DNA of 64,000 nt from Serratia ureilytica (GCF_013375155.1 NZ_JABXOF010000010.1:186001-250000); one strand, 5' to 3'. Shown: positions 12,905-22,452, counted from the stretch's first letter. The notes: generated from the sequence alone by a model not told the origin. Numbers and translations: made by a program.

Positions 12905-13768
12905 TTAAGCTTCTGCGTTGGCCGGCTTCAGCGCCAGATTGGCGCACACCGGATTGCTTTGAATATGCACGCGCTGCAAATGACGCGCGGAACGGGCGGT
13001 AAAGCCCTCGCGACCGTGCAGCAGCGAGAAGTTGTCCGCGACCACCACGTCACCCTGTTGCCACTGGTGGGCATAATAGTGACGCGGATCGTACAGGTGC
13101 TGCTGCAGAGTACGGTGGAACTGTTCCTGCTGCTGCGCCGGCACGCCGTGATATTCCAGCGCATGCTGGTTGAGGAATTTTTTTCCCTCCGTCGGCGGTT
13201 CATTGTAGCGCATGATCAATCCTCTGCCGTTCGGGTGCTGCACCACCAGCGGCGAACAGACTTCGCCGCCGTAATGCACCACCTGCTTGATGCGGTAGGT
13301 GATAGACACCGACAGCCACTGCTCCAGCAACGCTTCGTCCGCATTGGCCAGCAAGCGCGTGGTGTCGACGAAGGTGGTACATCCGCCTTCGTCCGGCGAC
13401 GGCGCCGCCACGCAGTGGAATAACTGGAACTCGGGGATGGTCGGCTTATACATGCCATCCCAATGCAGCGGGACGTAGCTGCTGTCGAAGATATGATCCT
13501 TGGCGTCCGGATGTTCCTTCACGTCCAGCACCGCACCGAACGGCCACATCATGATCTCGCCCCACTGTTCGGCATAGCGAGTCAGGACTTCCGGCTCGCT
13601 GAAACCGGAGTCGAATCCGCGCAGCACCAGCAAGTGGTGCTCCTGCGCCAGCGCTCGCAGCGCCGCCACCGGCAGCTCGCTGACCTTTTGCCCCGGATGC
13701 TGCGGCGTCAGGATCGCGCCGAACGGGGTGTTCGGTTGAATGTGGCAATTAAGTGGTTGGTTGTTCAT
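12905..13768 (-). CDS. isnB: Fe(II)/2-oxoglutarate oxygenase, PvcB/IsnB type
   Basis: A 287-residue TauD/TfdA-fold oxygenase. The iron facial triad is visible: H102-x-D104 in VPLHWDGMY and H251 in NFSLLHGREGF, with the 2-oxoglutarate-binding arginine near R266 (RHLQRVHI). The start is the ATG of MNNQPLNCHIQ, preceded by AGGAGA; upstream codons lack a site. PvcB/IsnB enzymes desaturate the tyrosine isonitrile made by PvcA/IsnA, either with decarboxylation to a vinyl isonitrile (rhabduscin type) or without it (paerucumarin type). Which reaction this one performs cannot be read from the sequence; the glycosyltransferase next door favours the first. Confidence 0.85.
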   Translation of the reverse strand: MNNQPLNCHIQPNTPFGAILTPQHPGQKVSELPVAALRALAQEHHLLVLRGFDSGFSEPEVLTRYAEQWGEIMMWPFGAVLDVKEHPDAKDHIFDSSYVPLHWDGMYKPTIPEFQLFHCVAAPSPDEGGCTTFVDTTRLLANADEALLEQWLSVSITYRIKQVVHYGGEVCSPLVVQHPNGRGLIMRYNEPPTEGKKFLNQHALEYHGVPAQQQEQFHRTLQQHLYDPRHYYAHQWQQGDVVVADNFSLLHGREGFTARSARHLQRVHIQSNPVCANLALKPANAEA

Positions 13769-13817
13769 GGTGATTCTCCTTGCATCGAATGTGCTGCTCA
13801 CACGGCAACGTGCCGTC

Positions 13818-13846
13818 AAAAAGGCGCCCGTCAGGATTTCGGGCGC
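13818..13846 (-). terminator. Internal terminator-like hairpin between isnA and isnB
   Basis: On the minus strand GCGCCCG (13840-13846) pairs with CGGGCGC (13824-13830) across a 9-base loop, followed by C and five T residues. It stands in the 95-bp gap between isnA and isnB, so it could reduce read-through or be an attenuator or a transcript-end stabiliser. It is weaker than the operon-end terminator. Confidence 0.55.
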
Positions 13847-13863
13847 AAAAGCATGCAGCGGCC

Positions 13864-14832
13864 TCAGGCCATCTGCGGTTGTTCGATCAGGTAATGGCTC
13901 GGCGTGCCGCGGATCTCAACCAACTCGCCGTCCAGGCTCTGCGCGTCTTTACGCTTCATCAGCACGAACTGGCCGTTCACGTTGGCCGCCACGCCATGCC
14001 ACGGCGTCAGCCAGTCGTCTTTGGTCGGCATCATGTGGATGCCTATCTTCAGGCTGTCGGCCGGCTGCGGGTGAATCGACAGGCGGATCGCCGCCGGGAA
14101 ATGCTGGGCCAGCAGGTTGCCCCAGGCCCAGCTGCGCTGGATAACGCCGCAGGCGCGCCGTTTGGCGTCTTTTTGCAGCGCGGCGTTGGAACCGCTGTAG
14201 CCCGGCAGGAGGCTGTCTTCATACAAGAAGCGCGTGATGGCGCGATACAGCATTAATCCCTGCTCGTCCTGCATCAGCTGGCGCTTGATCGCCTCTTCCG
14301 ATTCGGCATAACCGTCCACCAACAGCCGGCGCAGCAGATCGTAGTCATCGGTATGCTCCGCCAGGCCTTTGACATCGCCAAGGTTGAACACGCTCAGGTG
14401 AGTTGCGCCCACTTCATGCAGCAGGTTTTCAATCTCTCGTTGATAATGGTTGATCGCTTCGTCGCTGACGCGGATCAGATCGCCGAACACGTGGCCGTCG
14501 GAACAGATAACGATATGCGCGCCCGGCGGGTAATAGAGTTGAATGCGCTGGCACAGCGAGTTGAGGAAGATCAGCGACAGCCGCTCCGCCATGTCCGGCA
14601 CCGCGCCTATCACTTTATTGGCGTTGGGTGACTTGGTCGGAAAAGCCGGCAGCACGAATTCGATGCGCTGGTCGTTTTCAATGAATGCCCGAATGCGCGG
14701 CAATTGCACCTGAGTGACCTGCCGCTCCTCTTCAGCCAGAGAAGCATCGTCGGCGATGAGGCGACGTCGATATTGCAATAATTCACGTAGGATTTTTAAT
14801 GCTATCTCTTCTTTTTTCTGTGCGCTATCCAC
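13864..14832 (-). CDS. isnA: Isonitrile synthase, PvcA/IsnA type
   Basis: A 322-residue member of the DIT1/PvcA family, which turns the amino group of L-tyrosine (or tryptophan) into an isonitrile with ribulose-5-phosphate as carbon donor. Family motifs are visible: VLPAFPTKSPNANKV (60-74), the CSDGHVFGDLI block (110-120), and the C-terminal MMPTKDDWLTPWHGVA. The start is a GTG (14830-14832) with AGGAG 6 bases upstream; no better ATG exists. First gene of the operon isnA-isnB-glycosyltransferase, divergent from a LysR gene. Tyrosine as substrate is inferred from the company of isnB and a glycosyltransferase. Confidence 0.88.
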   Translation of the reverse strand: MDSAQKKEEIALKILRELLQYRRRLIADDASLAEEERQVTQVQLPRIRAFIENDQRIEFVLPAFPTKSPNANKVIGAVPDMAERLSLIFLNSLCQRIQLYYPPGAHIVICSDGHVFGDLIRVSDEAINHYQREIENLLHEVGATHLSVFNLGDVKGLAEHTDDYDLLRRLLVDGYAESEEAIKRQLMQDEQGLMLYRAITRFLYEDSLLPGYSGSNAALQKDAKRRACGVIQRSWAWGNLLAQHFPAAIRLSIHPQPADSLKIGIHMMPTKDDWLTPWHGVAANVNGQFVLMKRKDAQSLDGELVEIRGTPSHYLIEQPQMA

Positions 14833-15001
14833 AATGAGCTCCTGTTGCGATGTGGCGCGGGTGTATTATTGGCAAGCGCAATAAGATTTATCAAAAAGAG
14901 ATAAAGCGCATGCAAAATAATAATCAGCCCGGCGTTTATATGCTTCAGGCAATATAGGAAAGATGGTGCTATATTATTAGCCCGTATAACTCACAATCTA
15001 G

Positions 15002-15018
15002 GTTAAGTTGTGCTTAAC
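15002..15018. promoter_or_regulatory. LysR-type box next to the cluster regulator
   Basis: The inverted repeat GTTAAG-N5-CTTAAC contains the T-N11-A core typical of LysR-family sites. It ends 5 bp before the regulator's start codon, inside the 191-bp intergenic region shared with isnA. It could serve autoregulation and long-range control of isnA; binding is inferred. Confidence 0.5.
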
Positions 15019-15023
15019 AAACT

Positions 15024-15950
15024 ATGAGCAATATTTTAAAACGCATGGCCATTTTCTCAAAAGTGGTCGATTGTGGCGCATTCAGCATGGCGGCAAAAGA
15101 ATTGGGCATGACGACATCGGCCGTCAGCCAGCATATTCGCCAGCTGGAGGAACATCTGGGTATTCAATTACTGTTGCGATCGACGCGCTCATTGAGCCTG
15201 ACCGAAGCCGGATTGTGCTTTTATGAAGATTGTCTGCTGATGATCCACGCCGCCGAGCGCGGGCAACAGCGGATCGCCGCGCTGCGCGGCGAGCTGGTCG
15301 GTGAACTGCGCGTCGCCACCTCGACCGAATTCGCCACCCATTATCTGGTGCCGGCGCTGCAGAGCTTCCTCGACGAACACCCGCGCATCACGCTGCGGTT
15401 GGAAATCCACGATGAGAGAATAGACCTCATCGCGCAACGCATCGATCTGGCGATACGCGGCGGCGCGCTGGCTGACTCCAGCTACGTCTCCACGCGGCTG
15501 GCGCGCTGCCGCGAAGTGCTGTGCGCCTCCCCGGCCTACCTGGCGAACTACGGGGTGCCGGATTCGCCACAGGCGCTGACGCAACATCACTGGGTCACCT
15601 TTACGCCGCTCGGCAATCCGCAGTTTGTTCGCCTGATCCATCGCGACGGCGGCGAGCACCGCATGCGCATGACCGGGCGACTGTTCACCAACAGCGGCAT
15701 GGCGATGAAGGAGCTGGCGCTGACCGGCAAAGGCATCATTCGCAATTTCTTCGCCAACGTCGAGCGAGAGTTGCGCAGCGGCGAGCTGATTGAAATATTG
15801 CCCGACTGGCGATTACCGGAAATTAATTGCTATGCCATTATGCCGCGACGGGAGATCCAGCCATTAAAAGTCCGGCGATTGCTGGAGCATATGAAGCTCT
15901 ATTTAAAGGAGAAAGGATTAAACGACCTAGAACAGATTCGACAAGAATAA
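15024..15950 (+). CDS. LysR-family regulator divergent from the isonitrile operon
   Basis: A 308-residue LysR-type regulator. The N-terminal winged helix-turn-helix (about residues 5-62) reads FSKVVDCGAFSMAAKELGMTTSAVSQHIRQLEE, followed by the linker helix and a periplasmic-binding-protein-like effector domain (about 90-295) with GELRVATSTEFATHYLVPAL. It is divergent from isnA across an AT-rich 191-bp region, the usual arrangement for a pathway-specific regulator. The effector is unknown. The 3' end of the gene and the 270 bp after it are AT-rich relative to the flanking core genes, which fits an acquired block. No terminator is obvious downstream. Confidence 0.88.
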   Translation: MSNILKRMAIFSKVVDCGAFSMAAKELGMTTSAVSQHIRQLEEHLGIQLLLRSTRSLSLTEAGLCFYEDCLLMIHAAERGQQRIAALRGELVGELRVATSTEFATHYLVPALQSFLDEHPRITLRLEIHDERIDLIAQRIDLAIRGGALADSSYVSTRLARCREVLCASPAYLANYGVPDSPQALTQHHWVTFTPLGNPQFVRLIHRDGGEHRMRMTGRLFTNSGMAMKELALTGKGIIRNFFANVERELRSGELIEILPDWRLPEINCYAIMPRREIQPLKVRRLLEHMKLYLKEKGLNDLEQIRQE

Positions 15951-16176
15951 AATAAGAAACATCTGCAAGACCACTATTGTAATTATTGTAATCACGTTGA
16001 CGACACCAGGCCCTATTTAGATTGCAGCCTAATGATATTCTATTTAATGACTTTATTCAGCCTATATAATTAATGACGCCACCGCTATTTCAAATACTCA
16101 GAATAAATTTGGCTTTAGTTAGCAGAAAATTTGAATATGCTCAGCATTTTATTTTTAATGCCGTTGGCATTCCAAA

Positions 16177-16202
16177 AAAAACGGGAAGCCTAAGCTCCCC
16201 GT
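16177..16202 (-). terminator. Terminator of the ribF-ileS-lspA-fkpB-ispH unit
   Basis: On the minus strand CGGGGAGC pairs with GCTTCCCG (one G-U pair) over a 4-base loop and is followed by eight T residues, about 20 bp past the ispH stop. Confidence 0.8.
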
Positions 16203-16221
16203 TGTCATTCGCTCACGCACC

Positions 16222-17175
16222 TCAGTCAATCTGCCGGACGTCCACGCGCAGCTCTTTCGGCACTTCGAACACGATGTTCTCTTCACGCCCGCTGATTTCA
16301 TGCACGTCGACACCGCCCAGCGCTTTCAGGCGAGAGATCACCTCCTGCACCAGCACGTCCGGCGCCGAAGCGCCGGCGGTGACGCCGATGTTGCGCGCTT
16401 CGCTCAGCCAACTTTCCTGAATATCCGCCGCCGAATCGATCAGATAAGCCGGTTTGCCCACGCGCTGCGCCAGTTCGGCCAGACGGTTAGAGTTGGAAGA
16501 GTTCTTCGACCCCACCACCAGCACCACGTCCGCATCGCCGGCCAGGTTACGCACCGCTTCCTGACGGTTGGTGGTGGCGTAGCAAATGTCATCCTTGCGC
16601 GGACCGATAATGCTCGGGAAGCGCTGACGCAGCGCATCGATCACGTCCGAGGTATCATCAACCGACAGCGTGGTCTGCGTCATGAAGCACAGGTTGTTTT
16701 CGTCTTTCACCTGCAGCTTCCACACGTCTTCCGGCGATTCGACCAGGTACATGCCGCCCTGCGGGTTGCTGTACTGGCCCATGGTGCCTTCCACCTCCGG
16801 GTGCCCGGCATGGCCGATCAGAATCGCTTCGGTGCCGCGGCGGCTGGCGCGCGCCACTTCCATATGCACCTTGGTCACCAGCGGACAGGTGGCGTCGAAC
16901 AGCATGGTCAGATCGCGCGCCTTGGCTTCGGCGCGCACGGCTTGAGACACGCCGTGCGCCGAGAAGATCAGGATAGAGCCGTCCGGCACTTCGGCGATCT
17001 CTTCGATAAACACGGCGCCACGCTCACGCAGGCTGTCGACCACGTAGCGGTTGTGCACCACTTCATGCCGTACGTAGATCGGCGCGCCATACAGCTCCAG
17101 CGCGCGTTCCACGATGCTGATCGCACGATCAACCCCGGCGCAGAAGCCGCGCGGGTTAGCCAGCAATATTTGCAT
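16222..17175 (-). CDS. ispH: 4-hydroxy-3-methylbut-2-enyl diphosphate reductase
   Basis: Last enzyme of the MEP isoprenoid pathway; a [4Fe-4S] enzyme that makes IPP and DMAPP. The three cluster cysteines are seen in [13 protein letters not shown] (C12), [12 protein letters not shown] (near 96) and [11 protein letters not shown] (near 197). The catalytic EVVHNRYVV and HGVS and the PEVEGTMGQ segments are conserved. Length 317, one more than E. coli. The start lies inside the fkpB coding end (20-bp overlap), with AGGAGGAG upstream, so translation is coupled. Confidence 0.99.
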   Translation of the reverse strand: MQILLANPRGFCAGVDRAISIVERALELYGAPIYVRHEVVHNRYVVDSLRERGAVFIEEIAEVPDGSILIFSAHGVSQAVRAEAKARDLTMLFDATCPLVTKVHMEVARASRRGTEAILIGHAGHPEVEGTMGQYSNPQGGMYLVESPEDVWKLQVKDENNLCFMTQTTLSVDDTSDVIDALRQRFPSIIGPRKDDICYATTNRQEAVRNLAGDADVVLVVGSKNSSNSNRLAELAQRVGKPAYLIDSAADIQESWLSEARNIGVTAGASAPDVLVQEVISRLKALGGVDVHEISGREENIVFEVPKELRVDVRQID

Positions 17176-17626
17176 GCGTCTCCTCCTGCTGCGGATCGAT
17201 CTCCAGCACTTCGATGTCGAAGGTCACCGGATGGCCCGCCAGCGGATGGTTGAAATCGACGGTGATCGAATCTTCCGCCACCGCGCGCACCACGCCCGGC
17301 ATTTCGCTGCCGTCAATCGCGGTAAACAGCATGATGGTGCCCACGTCCGGCACGCCGGTTTCCGCGAAGTCGCGGCGCGAGAAGAACTGGACCAGATCCG
17401 GGTTCTCCGCGCCGAACGCCGCTTCCGGCTGCAGGGTAAAGGCGCGCTTGTCGCCCGCGCGCAGGCCGAGCAGCTGCTCTTCCAGCGGCGCCGACAGGCT
17501 GCCGTCACCCAGGCGGAACAGCGCCGGTTTGCCGCTGCTGCGGGTGGATTCGGCGGTCGAACCGTCTTCCAGTTTCAGCGTAAAGTGAACCAGCACCGCG
17601 CTGTCACTGATAACCTGAGCCGTCAT
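17156..17626 (-). CDS. fkpB: FKBP-type peptidyl-prolyl isomerase
   Basis: A 156-residue SlpA-like isomerase and probable chaperone, with a short FKBP domain interrupted by an insert-in-flap domain: [56 protein letters not shown], and the C-terminal [22 protein letters not shown]. The ATG at 17626 was chosen because AAAGG lies about 8-9 bases upstream; a GTG three codons earlier is possible. It sits between lspA and ispH, overlapping both ends closely. Confidence 0.96.
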   Translation of the reverse strand: MTAQVISDSAVLVHFTLKLEDGSTAESTRSSGKPALFRLGDGSLSAPLEEQLLGLRAGDKRAFTLQPEAAFGAENPDLVQFFSRRDFAETGVPDVGTIMLFTAIDGSEMPGVVRAVAEDSITVDFNHPLAGHPVTFDIEVLEIDPQQEETHANIAG

Positions 17627-17627
17627 A

Positions 17628-18137
17628 TTACTCACCTTTGCTCTTTGCGCCTTTGTTCGCCGGCGACAGGAAACCTTCCAGCACGATCATCGCCGCGCCC
17701 ACGCAGATAAAGCTGTCCGCCAGATTGAAGGTCGGGTAGTGCCAGTCACCGACGTAAAAGTCGATGAAATCGACCACGAAACCGTGCCACAGGCGATCGA
17801 ACAGGTTGCCCAACGCCCCGCCGATGATAAAGGCGTAGGCGATGTTGTTCAGCTTCTGCTGCGCCGCGCTGCGGTACATCATCACCAGCAGCACCGCGAC
17901 GATGGCGATGGCGATGCCGGCGAAGAACCAGCGTTGCCAACCGCCATGATCGGCCAGGAAGCTGAACGCGGCGCCGTAGTTGCGCGCGTAAAACAGGTTG
18001 AACGACGGGATCAACGGCTGGGACTGGCCCAGCGTAAAGTTAGCGAGGATCCACTGTTTGCTGCCGAAATCCAGCGCCAGCACCGCCACTACAACCCACA
18101 GCCAACGCAGGCCGGTCGAACAAATTGGTTTACTCAT
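17628..18137 (-). CDS. lspA: Lipoprotein signal peptidase (signal peptidase II)
   Basis: Inner-membrane aspartic protease that cleaves the signal peptide of prolipoproteins after lipid attachment. The 169-residue protein has four hydrophobic segments and the conserved D23, the [11 protein letters not shown] box with D114, and FNLADSFIC with D141 (the catalytic pair). The start chosen gives [14 protein letters not shown], 13 bp after ileS. The sequence ends GAKSKGE, and the stop abuts the fkpB start. Confidence 0.97.
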   Translation of the reverse strand: MSKPICSTGLRWLWVVVAVLALDFGSKQWILANFTLGQSQPLIPSFNLFYARNYGAAFSFLADHGGWQRWFFAGIAIAIVAVLLVMMYRSAAQQKLNNIAYAFIIGGALGNLFDRLWHGFVVDFIDFYVGDWHYPTFNLADSFICVGAAMIVLEGFLSPANKGAKSKGE

Positions 18138-18150
18138 CAGGCGCAAGTTC

Positions 18151-20967
18151 TCAGGCAAAGTTACGCTTCTCGCCGTCACCGGCGACGTTGCTCACACAGC
18201 GGCCGCAGATGTCTGCATGCTCCGCCACCAGGCCGATATCGGTGGTGTAATGCCAGCAGCGCGGGCACTTCTCACCTGGCGCCGTGCTGAAGGCGATCTT
18301 CAGCCCTTTCAGCAGCTCGGAGGCCTGCGCGTCGGCCGGCGCCTCCGCCAATGGCGCAACGCTTGCCGCAGAGGTCAGCAGCACAAAGCGCAGCTCATCC
18401 TGCAGGCTGTTCAGACGCGCCGCCAACTCGCTGTCGGCATACAGCGTCACCGCCGCTTCCAGCGAACCGCCGAGGCGTTTGTCCGCACGCGCCTGCTCCA
18501 GCACCTTGTTCACTTCGCCGCGCACTTTCAGCAGCTCAGCCCAGAAAGCGTCGTTCATCGGCTCGCCTTCCGCCAGCCCGAACAGGCCGTCGTACCACTC
18601 TTCGGTGAACACGTACTGCGCGCGTTTGCCCGGCATGAAGCCCCAGATCTCGTCTGCGGTGAACGACATGATCGGCGCCATCCAGCGCACCAGCGCTTCG
18701 ACGATGTGATACAGCGCGGTCTGGCAGCTGCGGCGGGCGACGCTGTCGCTCTTGGCGGTGTACTGACGATCCTTGATGATATCCAGGTAGAAGGAGCCCA
18801 TCTCGACCGAACAGAACTGCATCAGGCGCTGCACCACTTCGTGGAAATCATAGTTGGCATAAGCCTGCTCGATATCCTGCTGCGCCGCCAGCGCGCGGCC
18901 GACCGCCCAGCGATCCAGCACCACCATGTCTTCCGGCGCCACGCAATCGGTGCTTGGCTCGAACCCGTTCAGGTTGGCCAGCAGGAAGCGCGCGGTGTTG
19001 CGGATGCGGCGGTAAGAGTCGGCGGAACGCTTGAGGATCTCGTCGGACACCGCGATCTCGCCGGTGTAATCGGTCGACGCCACCCACAGACGCAGAATGT
19101 CGCCGCCCAGCTTGTTCATCACGTCCTGCGGGCTGACGGTGTTGCCGATCGACTTGGACATCTTGCGGCCCTGGCCGTCGACGGTGAAGCCGTGGGTCAG
19201 CACTTCCTTGTACGGCGCCTTGCCCTTCATCGCGGTGGAAATCATCAGCGATGACATGAACCAGCCGCGGTGTTGGTCGGAGCCTTCCAGATACATGTCG
19301 GCGCCGTGGCCGTTGAATTCAGGACGCACGTCGACAACGGAGGCGTGGGTAGAACCGGAATCGAACCACACGTCCAGCGTATCCGGCACTTTCACGTAGT
19401 CAGCGGCTTCCGCGCCGAGTATGTCGGCCGCGTCCAGATCCCACCAGGCCTGAATGCCGTCTTGCTCAACGCGCTTGGCCACTTCTTCCATCAGCTCAAC
19501 GGTGCGCGGGTGCAGCTGCTCGGTCTCTTTGTGCACGAACAGCGACATCGGCACGCCCCAGGTACGCTGACGCGAGATGCACCAGTCCGGGCGGTTGGCC
19601 ACCATCATTTCGATGCGCGCTTGGCCCCAATCCGGGATCCACTGCACGCCCTTGATCTCTTCCAGAGACTGCTGACGCAGGCCTTTCTGATCCATGCTGA
19701 TGAACCATTGCGGCGTGGCGCGGAAGATGATTGGCGTCTTGTGGCGCCAGCAGCACGGATAGCTGTGCAGGAACTTCTCGACGTGCAGCAGCGCGCCTTT
19801 CTCGCGCAGCAGATCGACGATCAGATCGTTGGCCTTGAAGACGAACTTGCCGTCCAGCAGCGGGTAGGTGCCGGTCAGGTAGCAGCCGTTCGGCCCTACC
19901 GGGTTGGCCACTTCCAGGCCGTATTTCTGGCCGATCACGAAGTCGTCCGGGCCGTGACCCGGCGCTGTGTGCACCGCACCGGTACCGGCGTCCAGGGTCA
20001 CATGCTCGCCGAGGATTGCCGGCACGTCGAAGTCCATGAACGGGTGTTTGAAGCGCAGCAGCTCCAGATCGGCGCCTTTGCAGCTGCCCAGCACCGTCCA
20101 CTCGGTGATGCCGGCGCGTTTCATCACGCTTTCCACCAGTTCGGCCGCCAGGATCAGGCACTGGCCGTCAACCTGCACCAGTTGATAGGTGAAGTCCGGG
20201 TGCAGAGAGATCGCGCGGTTAGCCGGCAAGGTCCACGGCGTGGTGGTCCAGATAACCAGCGAAATGGCGCCGTTGAAGTGGCTCACGCCGAACTTGGCCG
20301 CCACGGCAGCCGCGTCGGCCGCATGGAAGGACACGTCGATCGACGGCGAAGTCTTGTCGTAATACTCCACTTCCGCTTCCGCCAGCGACGAGCCGCAGTC
20401 GGTGCACCAGTGAACCGGCTTGGCGCCTTTCAGCAGGTGGCCGTTGCTGATGATCTTGCCCAGCGCGCGGATGATGTTGGCTTCGGTTTTGAAGTCCATG
20501 GTCAGGTATGGACGCTCCCAGTCGCCCAGCACGCCCAGGCGGATGAAGTCCTTCTTCTGGCCTTCAACCTGCTCGGCCGCGTATTCGCGGCACTTCTGGC
20601 GGAACTCGGCCGCCGTCAGCTTCTCGCCCGGTTTGCCGTACAGCTGCTCAACCTTCAGTTCGATAGGCAGGCCGTGGCAATCCCAACCCGGCACATAAGG
20701 CGAGTCGAAGCCGGCCATCCCTTTCGACTTGATGATAATGTCTTTGAGAATCTTGTTAACCGAGTGACCAATGTGAATGCTGCCGTTCGCATACGGAGGG
20801 CCGTCATGCAAAATGAAGGTTTTTTTGCCCTTTTTGGCAGTACGAATAATCCCGTACAGATCCTGTTCATACCAACGTTGCAGCATGCCAGGCTCGCGCT
20901 TGGCGAGATCGCCGCGCATCGGGAACCCTGTTTCCGGCAAGTTCAGGGTATTCTTGTAGTCACTCAT
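18151..20967 (-). CDS. ileS: Isoleucyl-tRNA synthetase
   Basis: Class I aminoacyl-tRNA synthetase of 938 residues, matching the enterobacterial enzyme. Marks: the ATP motif [12 protein letters not shown] (HIGH), the CP1 editing domain with the [16 protein letters not shown] region, the KMSKSIGN loop, and the C-terminal zinc ribbon with two Cys-x2-Cys pairs (CPRCWHY, CGRCVSN). The start is an ATG giving [27 protein letters not shown] palindromic repeat separates it from ribF upstream, which is unusual for this operon. Confidence 0.99.
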   Translation of the reverse strand: MSDYKNTLNLPETGFPMRGDLAKREPGMLQRWYEQDLYGIIRTAKKGKKTFILHDGPPYANGSIHIGHSVNKILKDIIIKSKGMAGFDSPYVPGWDCHGLPIELKVEQLYGKPGEKLTAAEFRQKCREYAAEQVEGQKKDFIRLGVLGDWERPYLTMDFKTEANIIRALGKIISNGHLLKGAKPVHWCTDCGSSLAEAEVEYYDKTSPSIDVSFHAADAAAVAAKFGVSHFNGAISLVIWTTTPWTLPANRAISLHPDFTYQLVQVDGQCLILAAELVESVMKRAGITEWTVLGSCKGADLELLRFKHPFMDFDVPAILGEHVTLDAGTGAVHTAPGHGPDDFVIGQKYGLEVANPVGPNGCYLTGTYPLLDGKFVFKANDLIVDLLREKGALLHVEKFLHSYPCCWRHKTPIIFRATPQWFISMDQKGLRQQSLEEIKGVQWIPDWGQARIEMMVANRPDWCISRQRTWGVPMSLFVHKETEQLHPRTVELMEEVAKRVEQDGIQAWWDLDAADILGAEAADYVKVPDTLDVWFDSGSTHASVVDVRPEFNGHGADMYLEGSDQHRGWFMSSLMISTAMKGKAPYKEVLTHGFTVDGQGRKMSKSIGNTVSPQDVMNKLGGDILRLWVASTDYTGEIAVSDEILKRSADSYRRIRNTARFLLANLNGFEPSTDCVAPEDMVVLDRWAVGRALAAQQDIEQAYANYDFHEVVQRLMQFCSVEMGSFYLDIIKDRQYTAKSDSVARRSCQTALYHIVEALVRWMAPIMSFTADEIWGFMPGKRAQYVFTEEWYDGLFGLAEGEPMNDAFWAELLKVRGEVNKVLEQARADKRLGGSLEAAVTLYADSELAARLNSLQDELRFVLLTSAASVAPLAEAPADAQASELLKGLKIAFSTAPGEKCPRCWHYTTDIGLVAEHADICGRCVSNVAGDGEKRNFA

Positions 20968-20994
20968 GAGATTCTCGTTTCCGTTTTCGGCTAT

Positions 20995-21119
20995 TTACCC
21001 GTCACACTTCAAGCTGCATCTTTGTCGGCCGCCCTTTCTCACCCGAATCACTTGCCTGTGCAAGCTCATCGGGGTTCGCGCGGTTGCCGCCGCGATGCAA
21101 CTCGAATTGTTTAGGGTAA
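20995..21119. repeat. Intergenic palindromic repeat element between ribF and ileS
   Basis: About 125 bp bounded by TTACCC and GGGTAA, with imperfect inverted arms (CACTTCAAGCTGCATC on the left; GATGCAACTCGAATTG on the right) and a central small hairpin (CTTGC-CTGT-GCAAG). The outline matches an intergenic palindrome I recall as common in Serratia and Yersinia. The truncated copy at the right end of this window has the same arm and core. It carries no open frame of note and lies in transcribed operon space. Confidence 0.75.
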
Positions 21120-21123
21120 ACGA

Positions 21124-22062
21124 TTAAACCAGTGTTTTTAACCCGAAGAACTTCCGGGCCGTCACCACATCATTGGCGATTTGCTGCTTCAGGGCATCGA
21201 GCGAAGCAAACCGTTGTTCATTGCGCAATTTTGCGCGGAGCACCACCTCAATATGGCGCCCGTAAAGATCCATTGTGACATCCAGCAGATGCACTTCCAG
21301 CTGCTGGCGCACGCCGGCGACGGTCGGGCGCGTGCCGATGTTGGCCACGCCCGGCAGCGGCTGCGGCCCCAGGCCGTACACCTCCACCGCATACACCCCT
21401 TTCACCGGCGCCACCAGGCGCTTGAGCGGCAGGTTGGCGGTCGGGAAGCCGATGGTGCGGCCCAGCTCATCGCCGTGCACCACGCGCCCGGAGATGCTGT
21501 ACGGGTGGCCCAACAGGGTCTCCGCCAGCGGCAGATCGTCCTCGCTCAGCGCAGTGCGGATCGCCGTACTGCTGATGCGCCGGTCGCCTTCGCGGAAGGT
21601 CGGGGTGCTGACCACGTCGAAGCCGTACTCTTTTCCGGCCTGCTGCAATAGCGGAAAATCGCCCTGACGCCCGGCGCCAAAGCGAAAATCATCCCCCACC
21701 ATCAGGAATTTGACGCCGAGCTTCTCCACCAGCAGCTCGGCGACGAACGCCTGCGCGGTGTTGGCGGCAAAACGCGGATCGAACTTGACGCACAGCAGGT
21801 AATCAACGCCCGCCTGCGCCAGATAGTTGGCCTTGTCGCGCAGGCGCGTCAAACGGGCCGGCGCCTTGTCTGCGGCGAACATCTCCAGCGGCTGCGGCTC
21901 AAAGATCATGACCATCACCGGCAGCCCGAGGCGTTGCCCTTGTTGCTTCAACTGCTCCAGCAGCGCCTGATGACCGCGGTGTACGCCGTCAAAGTTGCCG
22001 ATGGTGAGCACGCAACCATGGTGGCGCGCCCGGATATTGTGAATGCCGCGAATTAGCTCCAT
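21124..22062 (-). CDS. ribF: Bifunctional riboflavin kinase / FAD synthetase
   Basis: Makes FMN from riboflavin and then FAD. The 312-residue protein has an N-terminal nucleotidyltransferase domain (TIGNFDGVHRGHQALLEQLK, with the HxGH-type motif; ISSTAIRTAL) and a C-terminal kinase domain from about residue 185 (GHPYSISGRVVHGDELGRTIGFPTANL). It is the first gene of ribF-ileS-lspA-fkpB-ispH and is divergent from rpsT, as in E. coli. Confidence 0.98.
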   Translation of the reverse strand: MELIRGIHNIRARHHGCVLTIGNFDGVHRGHQALLEQLKQQGQRLGLPVMVMIFEPQPLEMFAADKAPARLTRLRDKANYLAQAGVDYLLCVKFDPRFAANTAQAFVAELLVEKLGVKFLMVGDDFRFGAGRQGDFPLLQQAGKEYGFDVVSTPTFREGDRRISSTAIRTALSEDDLPLAETLLGHPYSISGRVVHGDELGRTIGFPTANLPLKRLVAPVKGVYAVEVYGLGPQPLPGVANIGTRPTVAGVRQQLEVHLLDVTMDLYGRHIEVVLRAKLRNEQRFASLDALKQQIANDVVTARKFFGLKTLV

Positions 22063-22452
22063 AGCTGGCTCAAAACAGTGGAAATCGGCGGATTATACCT
22101 TGTACAGCCGGTAAGGTTAACCCGCGATTGGTGCCTTTATGTAATAGACATACCATACCGGAGATAATCTGCGCGTGAAACGGCTTCACCGCAGTTTATC
22201 CCGCGCCGCCGGGCCGATTCTCGACCGCGGCCAACGGCTTGCGCCCGCCGCGGCAAATCATTGGCGAATTTTCTCGCGAAACACTGTATTCCCAAGAGCG
22301 AAGCTGGTAAAATCCTGCGCCATCACAACGTAGCGAGTGCCGCCTGTACAAACGGCGCTTATTTGCACAAATCCATTGACAAACGAAGGCTAAAAGGGCA
22401 TATTCCTCGGCCTTTGAATTGTCCTCAATAGAATATATTTGGGAGTTGGACC
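22063..22452. other. Divergent ribF / rpsT promoter region
   Basis: A 390-bp gap with no gene. It should hold the ribF promoter to the left (not placed) and the rpsT promoters to the right. One rpsT promoter is clear at 22376-22404. A possible upstream one has TAAAAT at 22308-22313 but no good -35. The rpsT leader is about 40 nt from the clear promoter. Confidence 0.6.
22376..22404 (+). promoter_or_regulatory. Sigma-70 promoter of rpsT
   Basis: A perfect TTGACA (22376-22381), a 17-bp spacer and CATATT (22399-22404), about 50 bp upstream of the rpsT start codon. This is the position of the downstream rpsT promoter in E. coli. Confidence 0.85.

Noticed and set aside
13803..13815. Small hairpin CGGCA-ACG-TGCCG just beyond the isnA-isnB stem
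   Set aside because: Five base pairs with a 3-base loop and no T-run; could occur by chance and adds nothing to the larger stem next to it.
15975..15995. Short tandem TTGTAAT repeats after the LysR gene
   Set aside because: Two imperfect 9-bp units in AT-rich DNA; likely chance.
19270..21114. Long open frame opposite ileS
   Set aside because: Shadow of ileS; extends through the intergenic repeat without any protein motif.
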